A stretch of DNA of 64,000 nucleotides from NCBI RefSeq assembly GCF_029227915.1, contig NC_079881.1:6510001-6574000 (forward strand), in the 5' to 3' direction. The notes under the pieces were generated by a model, which saw nothing but the letters and a program-made list of their open reading frames with translations, had not been told where the DNA came from and did not search any database. Made by a program: the position numbers and the translations under genes. Origin of the DNA: Hydractinia symbiolongicarpus. Taxonomy: Eukaryota > Cnidaria > Hydrozoa > Anthoathecata > Hydractiniidae. Below are positions 1 through 15,000 of the stretch, one piece after another (within the stretch, counting starts at the first letter, position 1; every line of letters begins with the position of its first letter).

Positions 1-3000
1 CAAAATACTCACAATGGTAGACTACTTGGCTACTACATTGGTTTTCGTCTTTCTGGTAGCACAAAAGATTATAACTTGCGAAAAGTCTTGGGTGGTGATT
101 CGAAAACACACACCATAAAGAACTTGCCAATTTCTACACAATATGAGATCAGAATTGCTGCTTTTAATGACGCTGGTACAGGACAGTGGAGTGCGCCGCA
201 ATATTTTGAAACAAGCCAAGGAAGTATGATTTTATGTTGCATGTTACATTTTATTTCAAACCTGCATAGTTTATACAGCATCTCACTGAATTATCCTCAC
301 TGCTATATGAATGATTCATGATGTTAAGCCACTTTCCTTCTCATCATTTATTTTTCACTACATTAATTTTATATTCCTCTAATAAAGAGTCCCCCCATTA
401 ATTTCTGAAATTTCCATTCACCTCACTATAAGCCAATCAGGACAAATTTAAACCTTAGTTAGTATTCAGAAGTATTGAGAAGGAGGGTTGGTTAATAATT
501 AATTTAATATAATAGTAATATAATAATAATAAAATAATAATAGAATAATTCAAACGACGCACAACGCTACACAGAACTATCTTATAGCTAATCTATGTAT
601 AAACAAGTTTAAGGAACCCGTGCACGATTGGGTAGCAGTACTGCATGGATCGTGTGGATGTTCCATCACAGATATCTGTTTTTGGTTTCGTTGGTTAATA
701 ATTAATAATTGGGCAAAAAATTTTCGCAAAATTCTTTGATGTTAGCCTAGTTAGTACTATATTAGCATAAATAATTGCCTGCAGTTGTAAAAACTAGTAT
801 GCTTGTTCTTCTTTACTTAATAGCTCCTGCTATGCCACCAACGGATGTGTCTGTTTCGGTTTTTAACGACACATCAGTTGAAATCGCATGCAACCTACCA
901 CCACAAGCATCATGGAATGGAAAATTGAGTAGACTTGTGGTAAGAGTTTATATGGTTTAATAAATTTAGTAATTCCTAATATATTGTCTTCATTATTATC
1001 ATCACCATGCCCAGCTGCATGCCCGTTTTCCATGCCGGCACACTTTGACAGGGTATATTAATGCCTTTCCAATCTCATATAGACTATATTTAGTTCAAAT
1101 CCCCCTTGTCAAGTCTATTCTTGATACCTCTTCTTAAAGTTTACTTGGTCTACCCCCTGGAATTATCACGCCACTACACTTTCTTACCAAAGTGCTATAA
1201 AATTTGTTTTTTTACATCAGCAATTCATAATCTGTTTCTCGATTAGTTCTATGCACAAATTAAAGCTAAATTTTAAAAGAAACTGAGAGGAAAGCTGAAC
1301 AATTATTTGTATGCTAGAACTAAAATTCTGTTATACTTATATTTATTTTTTGATCAAGTACTTTGCTCAAGTTGTTACTTCCTACTTAGACATTTTTTTT
1401 AAAAAAATTGTATTTGCTTTAGTTTGTCAACAGAAATGATTGTTATTCAAGAAAATAATGATCCTAAAGCATCAATTTCTTTAAAGTGATAAATGTTTGT
1501 ACTTGTTCAAAGAAGCTAGTTATACTAAATTTTTACAAATTACTTACACCAATTTTCCCTCGAAACCCAAGATGATGTTGTTCGTTCATCAACATTGCTA
1601 TTTGCATGATTGCTATCTGTTGTTGAAAAGGTTCATTTTGACTTATAGTTGATACTTCTTCATAGGCACACACATGGCATCCGACCAAACCACGTGAACA
1701 GAGTATATACACAGCACCATATGACCCTTCATCTCTTAAACATCAAAAGTTTTTATTGCCTAACTTATCACCAGACACAGAATATGCGTTGGCTGTAGCT
1801 GTGGGTACTACCGGTGGAATTGGACCGCTAAGTGGCGAAGTCCAATTTAAGACCAGTGAAGGAGGTGCTAATTTGATTTTTTAACTAAACTTTAACTCAA
1901 TTTTTGTAATCATTATTTTTTATCATGTTAGTTTTTCTGGATTTGACTTTTTAAAGCCTTAAATAAACAATCTGTTTGGACTTACAGTAAATGGTGCAAA
2001 ATGGAAAAAAACTGATTGTGCAATAAAGACATACAAAACTAGTTAAAGTTTTTTTTAGAATAAGACTGGTCAACTGTTGAGTTACATCCGCTTTAAATTT
2101 AATTTATTTTTCTCTGTTTCAAATGACACCAAATCAAAATTTTTAGTAATTTTTATACCTTATCTTAAAAAATTTAATGAAGATAAGGGAAGATATACAT
2201 CAAAAGCAGTAGGATTTATGCTACAGTGAATAGATGAATAATTGGACAGTGTCATTTTTTATAAACATTTATAGAAGTCTCTTTGTACATTGAACCTCTG
2301 CTTTAATTTGTCTGCTTTCAATTTAACCTAACCAGAGTATTGTAAACACACAGGTTTTCTTTGTAGTGGTTATTTTTTTAATTTGTTTTACGTTATGTGG
2401 TAAAGTGGGCTGGTTATAATTTTGTTGTTTAAAATTTGATTTTCAGTTTGACCAATTTTAGTGCCTAAAAGTAAAGAAATCACTCAGTTCTCTGAATACT
2501 TGACGGCATTTCGCTTTTACCATTATGGATACTGTCGTGGCTGAGCTTAACGATGGCAAAATTTTGCTGTATTTTTTTTAAACACCAAAAAGTCTCTCCA
2601 ACTGCTAATCTATTGTTAACTAAATTTTTAAAATAAATTCCATATTTCAAATCGTGTATGTAAAGGTAGATAGAGAAAAATTAAAAAGTAAATATAACAT
2701 CAATAAAATATTTAATTAAATATTTAGCAAAATTTTGCTGTAGAACATTTTTGCTAATTCGAAGGGCAGTCAAACTTGAAAGTGAGTGCAAAAGCTCCTA
2801 TTCATACTAGCACTCCTGTGGAAATGTGTAAAAGGTGTGCTTTATCTTTTGATTGAGTTTAATCATTTTTTTTGTTTTATGCTTGCAGTACCTGATTCAG
2901 TGAGAGATCTTCAAGTTCTGGGAATCTATTCGGATGCATTTTCAGTAAGTTGGAAAGAACCGAAGCGACCAGCAGGTGTTTTACGTGGATATAGAGTACA

Positions 3001-6000
3001 GTAAGTATGGTTCTTTACCATTAAAAAAAGGGACACCGAAAATGGCACATTTTTTTTTATCATACTTAGCTTAATTAAACATCTTAGAACATGCAGAAGT
3101 CTGTATGTTAGGCCAACTTTCGACGATTGTGATAACTGCTTATAATGTTTGTAGCACTCATGATGGTTATCTTAATGAGAGCTTCATGTTTATTTTATGA
3201 GCTGGGATTTTTTTATGTGAGGAAAATTTTGGCCACAGTTTATGAGTTGGTTGAATTTTACAGTTGTTGATGAGGCTAAAATTATAATCCTTTTATATAA
3301 ATATTGCGTTTATTTTTTGTGGTATTTTTCGAGGTTAAAGGCTTTGTTCAAATTTGTTTTTTTTTGTGTATTTATTTTTTTTCTAAATTTAAATATCTTT
3401 TTATTGCTTAGATACCGAAGATACAATATTGGCTACTGGAGTAAGCCGTTGGAAGAACCAGCAACTGCGAAAGGTGCAGTTATATCCAACCTTCAACCCT
3501 TGACAAGATACGAAGTAAAAGTGGTGGCATATACTGCTAAAGGTGAAGGAAGTCCAATGAGCGCCTCTGTGACAACTATAAATACACCTGGTAAGGTTGC
3601 TAATGTTCATGTTTTTTAAATTTTGTGACCAAAATCTCTTGGTAAGTTTGGTCAATAATTAAATATGACTCCTTACCACATCACTACGAAACTGTTTTGT
3701 TTTTGTTACAGTTCTTCCAAAAGCGCCCTCCCAACTTCGAGCAATCGACACATGGGGTACTAACATGTCACTTGGCTGGATACCTGGCGATAGTGGACGA
3801 GCTGTCATTTTGTATTATCTCATTGAGTACAACAACGATACTGATTACAATCGCAACCCAAGTGCTGCAAAATGGCGCATCATACGCAACCTGACAAAGA
3901 TACTTGAGAATCCAGCCAACTTGACGCATTTGAAACCGAGTACGGTTTATCGCTTTCGAATGAAGGCTTTTAATCGTGTTGGTTCAAGTCCATACAGCAA
4001 TATATCAGATGATATACTGACTGGTGAAGGGAGTAAGTAACCTGTTTTAACATAATATTACCTGATAAAAAAGATTTGTGTGTGTAAAACCCAAAGGATG
4101 TAGTGAGTTTATCGATTATGGTATATACCTTGATAGTTTTAAGTGAAGAATAAAGTAAATAATTTTAAAACACCCTAGAATAAGTGATGGAAGTAACTGC
4201 ACAAAGTTGCTTCTATTAACAGTGCAGTGCTCCAAATCCTTAATTGAGATGTTTTTTTAGAGTTTTAGATTCTATAAGTATTAAAATCAATCATGCATTA
4301 TTATTTGTCAGCCACTTCTAGCATAAAAACTTTTGTTGTAGAGATATGTTTTAGAGATTTCCAATACACTAGTTTTAATTATACATACAGTAAGGCAGAT
4401 ACTGATTGTTTTAAAAGTTGCAAAGGGAAGTAGAAAGATCTGCACTTGTAGTCATCTATTTCAAATTCTCAGTACAAAACTCCAGTAAATATCCAATGAC
4501 TATTGACTTATGAATGCTTTTTTTGCTAGTACCGTCCCAGGCTCCTCTAAAGATAACAGCATCTGCTCCTGAGAGACAAGCATTACTCATTAAATGGACG
4601 GTAATACTGTGTTTCTTTTTTCACCTTATTCACAAAGATTTTCCATACTAGATCGCTATTGTTAGTTTTCTTTTTTGTTGATTAGCCACCTTCAAAGGAT
4701 TCCTGGAACAGCGGTTCCATTAAATATCAATTTCTCGTCAAACCAAAGGATCAAGATTTGAAAATCAAAACTCCATACAAAGAGCTTCCCGCTACACAAG
4801 CCACTTCATATATGGCAAGGGGCTTACAAAAATATACAATGTACAACATCACAATAAGATTGTTCAATGAAAAGGGTTATGGCCCATGGTCGCGTCCCAT
4901 TTTTGCAAGAACATCAGAAGATTGTAAGAACTTTACCTTGTATCATAAATGTTTTTTACTGACTCTCAAGATCAGCTTGGTTTAATGCAGTCTGTGTAAT
5001 ATTTGTTTTTTGTAAAATGTGTTATCAGCTTTCTGGGTTCGTGATAACTAATAATCCGGCTAGCAGCATAACTTTATGTATAATTGAATAACACAGGTGA
5101 TGTTTTTTTTGTTTCTTCCAGTTCCCGCGGGAGCACCAACCAATGTTGTTGTTATGGTTATTGACTCATCAAGCGTGAGAGTCAATTGGGGTCCAGTCCC
5201 AGAAAATCAACGTAATGGAGTTGTATTGGGATATAAGGTAACAATTACTTTATTTTCAGTGATACTTTAGTATAAGGAAGGTTTAACTTTGTCAACATAG
5301 TACAGATGTTGGCACTTGCAGGGTATTGCATCTTTCGAAAAAGGGTACGCTATTTTCTAACTTTTTTAATAGATGACTTCCTTGTTAGTGTTGTATGCTC
5401 TAGAAGTGTTTATTTTTTATGCATATTTTTTAATGCATGTTGGTTGCCAGATTGTTACCAAAGATTTACTAATCTGATACTATGGGCACTAGAAATAAAA
5501 TTCTGAAACAGTATCAACAGAATTTGTTTTCTGAGAACTGAAATTTATAATGGCAGCTGAAATTATTGATATATGTGATATTATTCCAGATTTTAATGAC
5601 GTCATTAAGTGAGACGTCAAGATTTTTCATAGCTGTAACAAGTTTTATTTATAAGTAGCTCAGAATATATTGGCTGCAAGCACTTGATACATTTCATGTA
5701 AATGTACATATAGGCATGTAGGCTTACCCTCTTATTTTGTCATGGCAGCAACACTGTCATTGGAGATTTGCTTTCTTCTCTATACACAATCTGCAGTGTA
5801 CATAATTTGCACATATTTCGTATTTTTGTGTTTTACATTCCATACTCACGTACATGCCTTATCCCTGTGTTTTTTCTTTTCTTTGACAGGTGTATTATCA
5901 AATGAAAAATCAGCCAGAAACTGAACTGTTTAAGCAGTTTGATGGCAACACGACTTATACAGGTGTCATTAACCACTTGGCAGGATATACAGACTATGAA

Positions 6001-9000
6001 TTTCGACTTTTAGCATACACTAAGGTGGGTGGTAGATTTAAGAGCAGCCCAGTCACAGTCAAGACGCACAGAGGAGGTAAGAGGCAGTCTCTCGCTGCAA
6101 TAATTATTTCTTAACGTTACATTCCTAAAAAAAGGTTTAATATTTTCGTAATAGGGTTTATTTTCCTACTTTGGAGCTTTTCAAAACTCCGTTTTGGTTG
6201 TTGTTCTGCTAGAATTTTAAAAAGATTCTCCTCAAAGCAAACTTGGATGATAAGTCATGTTGAACTTCTGTTAATAGCTGAAAGTGTTGTTTAGCAACTC
6301 TTATAAATTTTTGTGAATCTCTTTTCGTTCATTTTAAATCTCCTTCCTTTTTGTTGTTTTGATGGAATTTTAAAAAGGTTCTTCTCAAAGCAAACCTGAG
6401 GTGATAAGTTGTGTTGAACTTTCGTTGAAAGCTGAAAGTGTTGCTTAACACTCCTTTTGTTCTTAAGATATTGGCCTTTAAAGCTTTTGATATTTGAGGT
6501 GGAGTGGCGGTTTGTGTAAACAATATCAAAAATCTCATCTCCCAAAATAAGAATTTTATTAAAGTAGAATCGTAATGTTCACACCAAATATTTGTCTTAT
6601 TATTTTGCATGAAGTGTGGAACCAAGAATTAAATCTCTGTTAACGCAATGCTGTTTTTTTTTATTAGTACCTGGAAAACCAAGAGATGTAAGATTCAATC
6701 CCGTCACATACACCATGGTGACAGTGCGTTGGAATATACCCGCACGACCAAACGGTGATATTCTATTTTATGAGGTGAAATACAGACAAAATGTTACAGG
6801 AGCCAAGTGGACTACTGTGAGAGAGTCCATCGGCGCTTTCAGCAGGCAAGCTGATATTAAAGCGCTGGTCTTTAATGCCTATTACGTGTTTGAAATCCGT
6901 GCCAAGTCAGCTGCTGGCTGGAGCGAAGCAGCTGTGGAGTATTTACTTGTCACAACCGATAGAGGTAAATAAGTTTGTTTTTTGAAACTATTTGAACTGT
7001 TAGGTTCCGTCTTTGATTTAACTTCAGCATGAAATTAAATAGTAGGATGTTTTTTTCACTTGTGTACTAATTTTACGGTGAAATTAGCTAGCTATTATGT
7101 TCCGTTTCTGTGTGATTTAAAGAGACTACAAAACGGATGTTGGTTTTCGTGAGTTACACAAAAGTCAAGCTTATGACGGTGGAAAAGTTTATGATCACTG
7201 AGGACAAAAATAACAACTTAAATCATCTTAAATATCATATTGGGAATCCAAGTATAACTGAAAATGACAGAAATGTTCCCTACATATATTGGATATCCAT
7301 GATTTATTCGATATAAGTACTTACCTTGCTTTTAACTCAAACTTTCCAATAAAATAAACTTAAAAATCTTTGAACTAGTTAGCTAGCATCATTCGAAATT
7401 TTGCATTGAAACATAACAGTTTATTGCCAAAGCCACTCGAAGCAACAATGACTTTAAAATCTTTTCAGAGGTATTAATTACCTTCTTAAAGCTAGTAACA
7501 TAGCATTTTTTAACAAATACTGATCCCTGTGTGGTCTCGTTCCCTTGTCAAAGCAAACTTTCGATTTACTGCAAAAATATATCACATTTGGTATTGGGTC
7601 GCACGGGACGCGGCTTTCGCGGACACACAGACAAAACCCGTTGCAACAAAGTGGAGAAAAGTATATCGCATTTGGTAGTGGTGCGCATTAAAAAAATTTC
7701 GTGTTTCCGCAACGGCACACGGCTTTCGCAGACAGACAGACAAAATACGGCTATTATTAAAGAGACTAGTCGTTAACCTGTGGAAAAATCCACGGGGTCG
7801 CTCGTCCTTTTATATATCGCATTTCGTGTTTCCGTAACAAAAAGACAAACAGACAGACGGAATACGGGTATTATTAAAAAGACTAGTTGTTAGCCCGTGG
7901 AAAAATCCACGGGGTCGCCGTCCTTTAAATTAACCCGTTGCAACAAAGTGGACAGAAATATATCGCATTTGGTATTGACGCGCATTTTAAAAATTTCGTG
8001 TTTCCGTTACGGGACACGGCTTTCGCGGACAGACAGACAGACGGCGGCTGTTATTAAAGAGACTAGTCGTTGCCCGTGGAAAAATCCACGGGTTGGCCCG
8101 TCCTTTATATTTACCCGTTGCAACAAAATGGTTATAAATATATTACATTTGACTTTCGTGTTTTCGTAACATGATTTTCTGATTTAGCGGGGGGTCCGCG
8201 CAGAGACAGACAGAGGGAATACGGCTATTATAATAGAGAAGAGATATTTTACAGATCGTAGCTTATTTAACCGCCAAAAAGAATACTGAAGGATTTTTTT
8301 CTTTAAAAAAACTAAAAAAGTAGCAAATTTTTCATAAAAAATTAATTACTTATAAACAAATTGTCGTCTAGACGTCTATGTAGTTCTAAGGTGTGTATAA
8401 TTTCTTGTACCTTGACCTTTTGAAATTGCAGGAATTGAGCTTTATGTACCGTTTTGTAACCCCATTAAGCAGGAGATTAAATTTTAGATCTTAGTTTTAC
8501 TTGTGTTCTATTTTGACGGTAAAATTAACTAACCAAGAATATCGTAACTTTTTTAACTTATAGAAACGCCTGAGAGTCCTGTTATATTGGCCATACCCTT
8601 AACTGCTGTCCGCACCCGATCAATTGTGGTTAGTTGGCGTCCTCGATTTGAAGGTAATTCTCCCATACGTGCCTACAATCTTCAGTACAGCAGAAAATTT
8701 GAAGAGTGGAAGACATATAAGTTTGGCGTGCCACCTCTGGAAAACATACCAGCCAGTACGAATGAGCTTGAAGTGTTGGGTTTGGACCCTGCGAGTAGTT
8801 ATCAGTTCCGTGTGCGAGCTGCTAACGACATTGGACCTAGTTCTTGGAGTGACAAGTCGAAAATACAGACGACACATCCAGATGGTATGCCATTTCTTAT
8901 TTTTGTTTTGGTAGGTGATTAAGATTGAAATTAAGATTTTGAATCCTCCTAATGTAGGTGCAGCTTTTGCGTTTTACAAACCTTAAATAAACTCTCTTCT

Positions 9001-12000
9001 CTTTTTGAATGATTTAACGAAGTTAAAACATCGTACGCAGGTGATGTTTTATAAATATTTTAAAATCGATCTGTGATGCAGTTTAAACTAAAAAGTTTGC
9101 CGAGTGAGTACGTTTTTTGATGGTTGCGTAGAGAAAACCAGGTATTATATCTGAGCCGTTACCTGGTTCCGTTTGTTTTTAGCTCTTCTTGGTGCTGCAT
9201 ACAATGTTCATGTGCCAAGCAAAACACCAACTTCATTAGTAATCGCGTGGGAGGTATGTTTATAAGTACAGTATCCTTTATTAACCTGTTGCTGTTAAGC
9301 TCTGCTATTTTTCTACTATTAGCCGAAACACATCAGGCTGTAATTTAATGTTAGTTACTGTCTTTGAGCGGTTGTTACATGTTAACATCCTGGATGGTCA
9401 TTTATTCTGGTCAGATTCTCATTCTACTTCAAAAACTGTATTCATATTTTTGAGTGTAGTGGGTTTGGAATTTTTTGTTAATTTTCTTGACATTTCCTGA
9501 CTGTCTTTTGCAAAGAGTTATTCAGTTTTATATTTTTGTTTAGCCTCCGAAACTTTCCGTTTATAAACTACGAGGCTATAAAATAAAATACAAAGAGTTG
9601 AGTGGTATTGGTGGATATAAAGAAATTCCGCTCACCGCCAACCAGTTGCAGCATCGCATAACTAACTTGAAGGTGTTCACTGCTTATCAAGTCCAAATGG
9701 GAGCGTACACTGACGAAGGGAAAGGGACGTTTACACCTTTCTACATTTGGAGAACTGGAGAAGCGCGTAAGTATACGGAGTTTTTACAGCGTCTTTATCA
9801 ATGCAAATTACAAGTTAAAATGTAAATCCTAAAGTCTCGTATTGGTTCTTTAATTAGCTTGTCTTTGGTAAAAGTGCTATGCAACTTTTGTATATTGCTT
9901 GCTGTGTGACATGCGAATTGACATGCGATGTGAGGTGTGATTTGACGTGCAAAGTGATGTGAGGTGTGATGTGAAGTGTGATGTGCGATGTGAGGTGCAA
10001 AGTGACGTGCGATGGGGTGTGTGATTTGATATGCAAAATGATGTGTGAAATGGTATGCGGGATCTGTGATGTAGTGTGTAAAGTGATGGGTGACATTTGT
10101 GGGCATATAATAGTTTACCTTTTTGGGATATTTTTAGTACCTGAAGCTGCACCAACAAACGTCAAAGTTGTATCTCAAGGACCGAGCAAGATCAGGATCA
10201 CTTGGGAAGCACCCAAGCTGGAGTCTGTTCGGGGTTATACACTTGGTTTTAAGGTAATAAAGTGGTGCATTCTGGTCACTATTTCTATGTGGTAACCAAT
10301 AAGACAAGTTTGAAAAGATCGTATGAAATTGAGGGTTCAGTGTATTGCTTCTTTTTAAGATTAACTGCATGTGATGTGAAATTATATATATATATTATAA
10401 AGCATGTTGTTATAAAAGAAAAAGCATGTATTACTACAAATACCTTTATCATATCAACTTTTCATCTATCGTTTAATAAGCTGACTTGCTTCTAGATCGA
10501 ATCGGAGAGAGTAGATGGAGCATCCCGCAGACGTCGAAGTATCCGCACTAAACGAGCACTGACAGCTGTATGCACTGTCATTCCTGCCAAGCAGACACAT
10601 TTAGCCGGTCCGTACACTACCGAGGTGACGTTGAAGAACTTGCGCAAGTTCACCAAGTATATCATAACGGTACGTGTGTACAACTCGTTTGGAGACGGAC
10701 CTAAAAGCATCCCTGTTACTTTTAATACACCGAAGGATGGTAAGACGACAGAATTACTTATTATTATTTTTTTTTTATTCACTTTCTTCAATACTGACTT
10801 CTGCATTGCCCTGCGGTGTGGGTTTTTTTTTTGGTTTTGTAAGGACAAAAAGGCCAGCTATTTAATGATCAACTCTTGAGTAAATGTTTCTGAAATTGTT
10901 TAGATTTTATTTTTGATATTAGAAATGCACTTGCAAAAACCAACTGTTGTTCTATCAAAATCTCATTCGTAGGTCCTTCATTCACCCGCTAATAAGCACG
11001 TTGGAGTATTCTTTGGTTTGAAAGGCGTCATGCTTTTTAAACAATATTATTTGTTTTTTTTCTAGTTCCTGGTCCACCCTATATTTTATCGGAACGCGTG
11101 TACACAAACCTGATCGATATCGACTTTGCCCAGCCTTGTGAACCGAACGGACAAATTCTCGGATATAGAATTCAGTATCGTGAAAAATTCGGGAAAAACG
11201 GGGAGCCCCTTTACTATGGTCGAGATGATCTGCGCGTTAGAGTGAGTGACTTGAAGACAGACACGACCTACTTTTTGGAGCTGTCAGCTAAAACTTCGGT
11301 AGGCTACGGACAAAAGGCTACTATTGATTTTCATACTAAATTATCGACGAGTAAGTATTCTTATTATGCCCCTTTTTTACAAACCCAGTGAACAGCTAGC
11401 TTGTTGGACATTATATCATTTCAAATAAATTAACTTTAGAACCATGCAATTTTTCGGTTTCGTGATTATCCGTATCTAGCTAGTTAAACCTACCAACAGA
11501 CAGGCTAATATAAAACTTTTCATCTTGTGTTTGTTCTAGGACCTCCGACCGCCCCAGGTGCCCCATTGGTTTATGAAAACAAGCCGGCTGTGCTTACATT
11601 AAAGTGGGAAGAAGGAGACAATGGAAATATGCCGATCACTACATTTTATATAAAGTACAGGAGAGGTAAACATTCCTCAGTTGTTGATAATTAATGTTAG
11701 TTTGGGTAAACGAGACAAAGCGTGGTGGTGACTCATGTTTTTTGGAAAAAAGCTCCCCATTTTCGATCTATTCGGTTGACAGTCGTCACGACCAGAAAGG
11801 ATATATGCAAGTACTAAAAAGACAAGTATCGACAGAGGATTGTCGTTGAGGAATGTATCCTAGCAACAGATATGTTTGCGAATCTTTCGACTTCGTGCTG
11901 CCGTCTCGCCGTTAGTCTTTTAAAAGTAAAAAAGAAACCGATTTTGGCTTAAAGCTGATAAATTATTACTTTTTTTGAAAGAGTGGCCTGACGTTTCAAG

Positions 12001-15000
12001 GTTACTTAAACACATTGTGTAACCATGGTTTCACCCTGCCTTTTTAGGTTTTCCCATAAATGCTAGGTGCCCCCATGATTTTATGTCATCCCATAAACTC
12101 AATTTCTTGAGAATTTAAAAAATGTTGTGATTATAATGCACTTGCTTTAGTTAGTTGTGTTTGAGGAGATTCATCTCTAGTGAAATGACTTTGCAGGACT
12201 TTAAATTCCTTAGCAACTCGATTTTATAACTCTTATTTTTATGCCATTTCTATATGCTGAACCAACTAAAAAACAGTTATTAATATTCACTCGATTTAAG
12301 TAAAACGTGGCTAGAGCGAGTGAACAAAATGAGAAATGCATGACCCACGGTGCGTTCGGTCCATCTATGATAACTATTTGATTTGAAAACGCGTATCCAG
12401 TGATTGATTCGTGACGTTTTGTTTTTGTGAAATTTGTTATTTATTTTGTTGCAGTCGGACATCACATGCTTCACTGTTAAGTTGAATAAGGTCCTTGAAC
12501 TCCTTCATAAATAGGAATAACGATTTCATTTTATACAATGGACAGTACAGGTACGAAAAAAAAGAGACCCATGATAGAGAACTAGAAAAAATCCTAAAAA
12601 TAAAAAAGAAATGTCCTCTGTAAAAATTATTAAAGAAAAATCTTGCGGAAAATGTAGACCTTTTAATATTTTTTTGGGTTAGCCAAAATAGGGAGCTGTT
12701 CATCAGGTCCCTCTCAAATTGTAGTCGTCCCACTTTTCAAAATAACAGGTCATCCCATGACATTCGGCATTTAAAAAAATTAGGGCCTCCACAACCATGG
12801 ATGAAACAGTAGTTGTGGGTCTAAATATAAAACATTTGACGTGTCTTTTTTCTTGTAGAGGACGGTGATTGGACGGAGCATCGACCAATCCAATCATCCG
12901 AGGTTAAATACGACGAATCTCTTGTTGTATACAGTGTATTGGGCTTGAAAAATGACGTGGTGTACTATTTCAAAGTTAAGTCGAAAACAGCTCTTGGCGA
13001 GTCTGATTACGGACCAGTATCTAAGCCTATTCGTACAGGTAAATGTGGAGCGATTTTATTTTTTTATTTAAATTTTTCGTAATATTTTTTTCGGCACACT
13101 AATCAATTCGAGTATCGGCTAGATTAGCGTGCTATATTTTTTAAGCAGCAACGCTCAGAGACTGCCTCAGTTCCGTGTTTTTATAACATTTTTTAAAGGC
13201 ACCATATTGCTTTTACGGTAACAGCACGTAACAGAACTGAGCTGTTCCTTGGTGACCATCATTTCTTTAAAGAAGATATCGGGCTTTCTCGTGTTTAAAC
13301 GTCGTTACCATCAGAGTTGATAATATTTTTTTGTTTAGCTATGATTCCAGCGAGCAACCAACCACTTCACGAAAAGGTGTGGTTTATTTTCCTCCTCATT
13401 ATCATTGCTCTTCTCCTTATCATCATCATCGTTGTATGCTGTTGGTATCATCAATGTCGGTCTGCAAAATACAGTAAGTTAATTCTTTAACTATTCACCT
13501 ATATCCAAATGTTAACGTTTTTGCGCGCTTCATGTTTTCAGTGTTAAATTTTCACCCTTGTTCCCATGACTAGTTAAAGTATTCAGTGCACACTAGCAAT
13601 ACGGAAGACTGGGAAGTAATACTTTTCCAGTCACCAAAATTACAATTGTTAATTTTTCATGTCTTTGTTGTCCATAGAAACAAACAAAAAGCCGTATACG
13701 ATGAGTAGCTTCGAAATGGCAATGGTGAGCAGTGGGGACGGGAACGAGAGTTCAGCGCGGTTGATTCCTGGATCGCAGAATGGTTCCAGAAACGGCTCGA
13801 TTGCTCCTTCTGTAGCGTCATCAAAAAGGCCCCCAAAGAAGTACAAGTAAGAGAGTGTTTATCAAGATATCTTTTTTTGTTTTCAACAGCTCATTCATTC
13901 TTACGAATTCTTCATTTATGTATTTGTTTTCAGCGAGCGTCGAACATCGGCAAACAGCCTAATGAAATCTGTCGACGCGTCGGACAACGACGCCGACAAA
14001 TCGTCTGATGAAACAGAATACGAAAGGCGAAGGAGCCGAAATCAGCCGGAGAATTCGATTGCTAATCATTACTCGAACGATCCGTTCCATAAAAATTGGA
14101 GAGACTCGATGGACAAGAAAACAAAGAAAGCGATTTTAGCCGAGTATGGCCGTCGGTCGTCGCAAGCTTCTGTCAACACGCTAGAAGAGAAGAGGTAAGC
14201 ATGTGATTTTAATCTCACTGATTCTTGCGAATCTTAAATGCACTGTTATATAACGATGACCTTGATTTAGTAGAATTAACTCTCTATATCAAGTTTTAGT
14301 GGTCTATGCGTCGAGTGTTATATCAGTTTTCTAATTGAAATTATTATTAATTAAAAATTTATTTTTAAATTTTTAAACAGGGCTGGTTCAGTGGAATATC
14401 TTGATCGACCACGTGTCCGTCCTGGACGTCCAGATTTAACTGAACGGAAAAAGCTAGCTCGCTCGGAGCCGTTTTTAGCAGACGAGACACCGGAATCAGG
14501 TAGTAAACGTCCGGCACATCAGCCGCGGAGACCTGGTAGACAACCGATTGATCGTGATGTCGCACGTTCGGAACCGGATTTGAACCGACCTCTGAGTCCA
14601 CCGGATAGTCAGGTGACGAGACAGCCTAGCTTTCTTCGTGCAACAGCGGGTAATTCTGATAACGAAAGTTTAAATGATGTTTATGAACGACAGAAGAGTA
14701 AGCGCGAAATGGCTATGGACGAAGATAACAACCGCATGGACAATTTCTACTTAAATGGAGCCCCGCCGCCCTACGATTATTGTGCAGCTCCGCCTGCTTA
14801 TTCTCCGTCTGAGCAGGACGACGACAAAATGTCCGACACGCCCTCCAACCGTGGTTACACGCCTAGAACTGGGCCGTACAATCCGCCGAAAAATCGATTC
14901 AGCGATTTCTCAGACAGTTCAGACGGCAGGACTAGCGGTAGATTTAACCCGCCACCGCCGAGGCCTAACAAAAATTACTATAATCCCCAACGTGAATACG

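Noticed and set aside
1080-1110. Sequence resembling a tRNA T-arm (GTTCAAATCC)
   Set aside because: No matching acceptor stem, D-arm or anticodon arm around it; it lies inside the LINE fragment.
9798-10158. His/Thr/Ser-rich minus-strand frames
   Set aside because: By-product of the GTGATG minisatellite; three overlapping frames are all open because of base skew.
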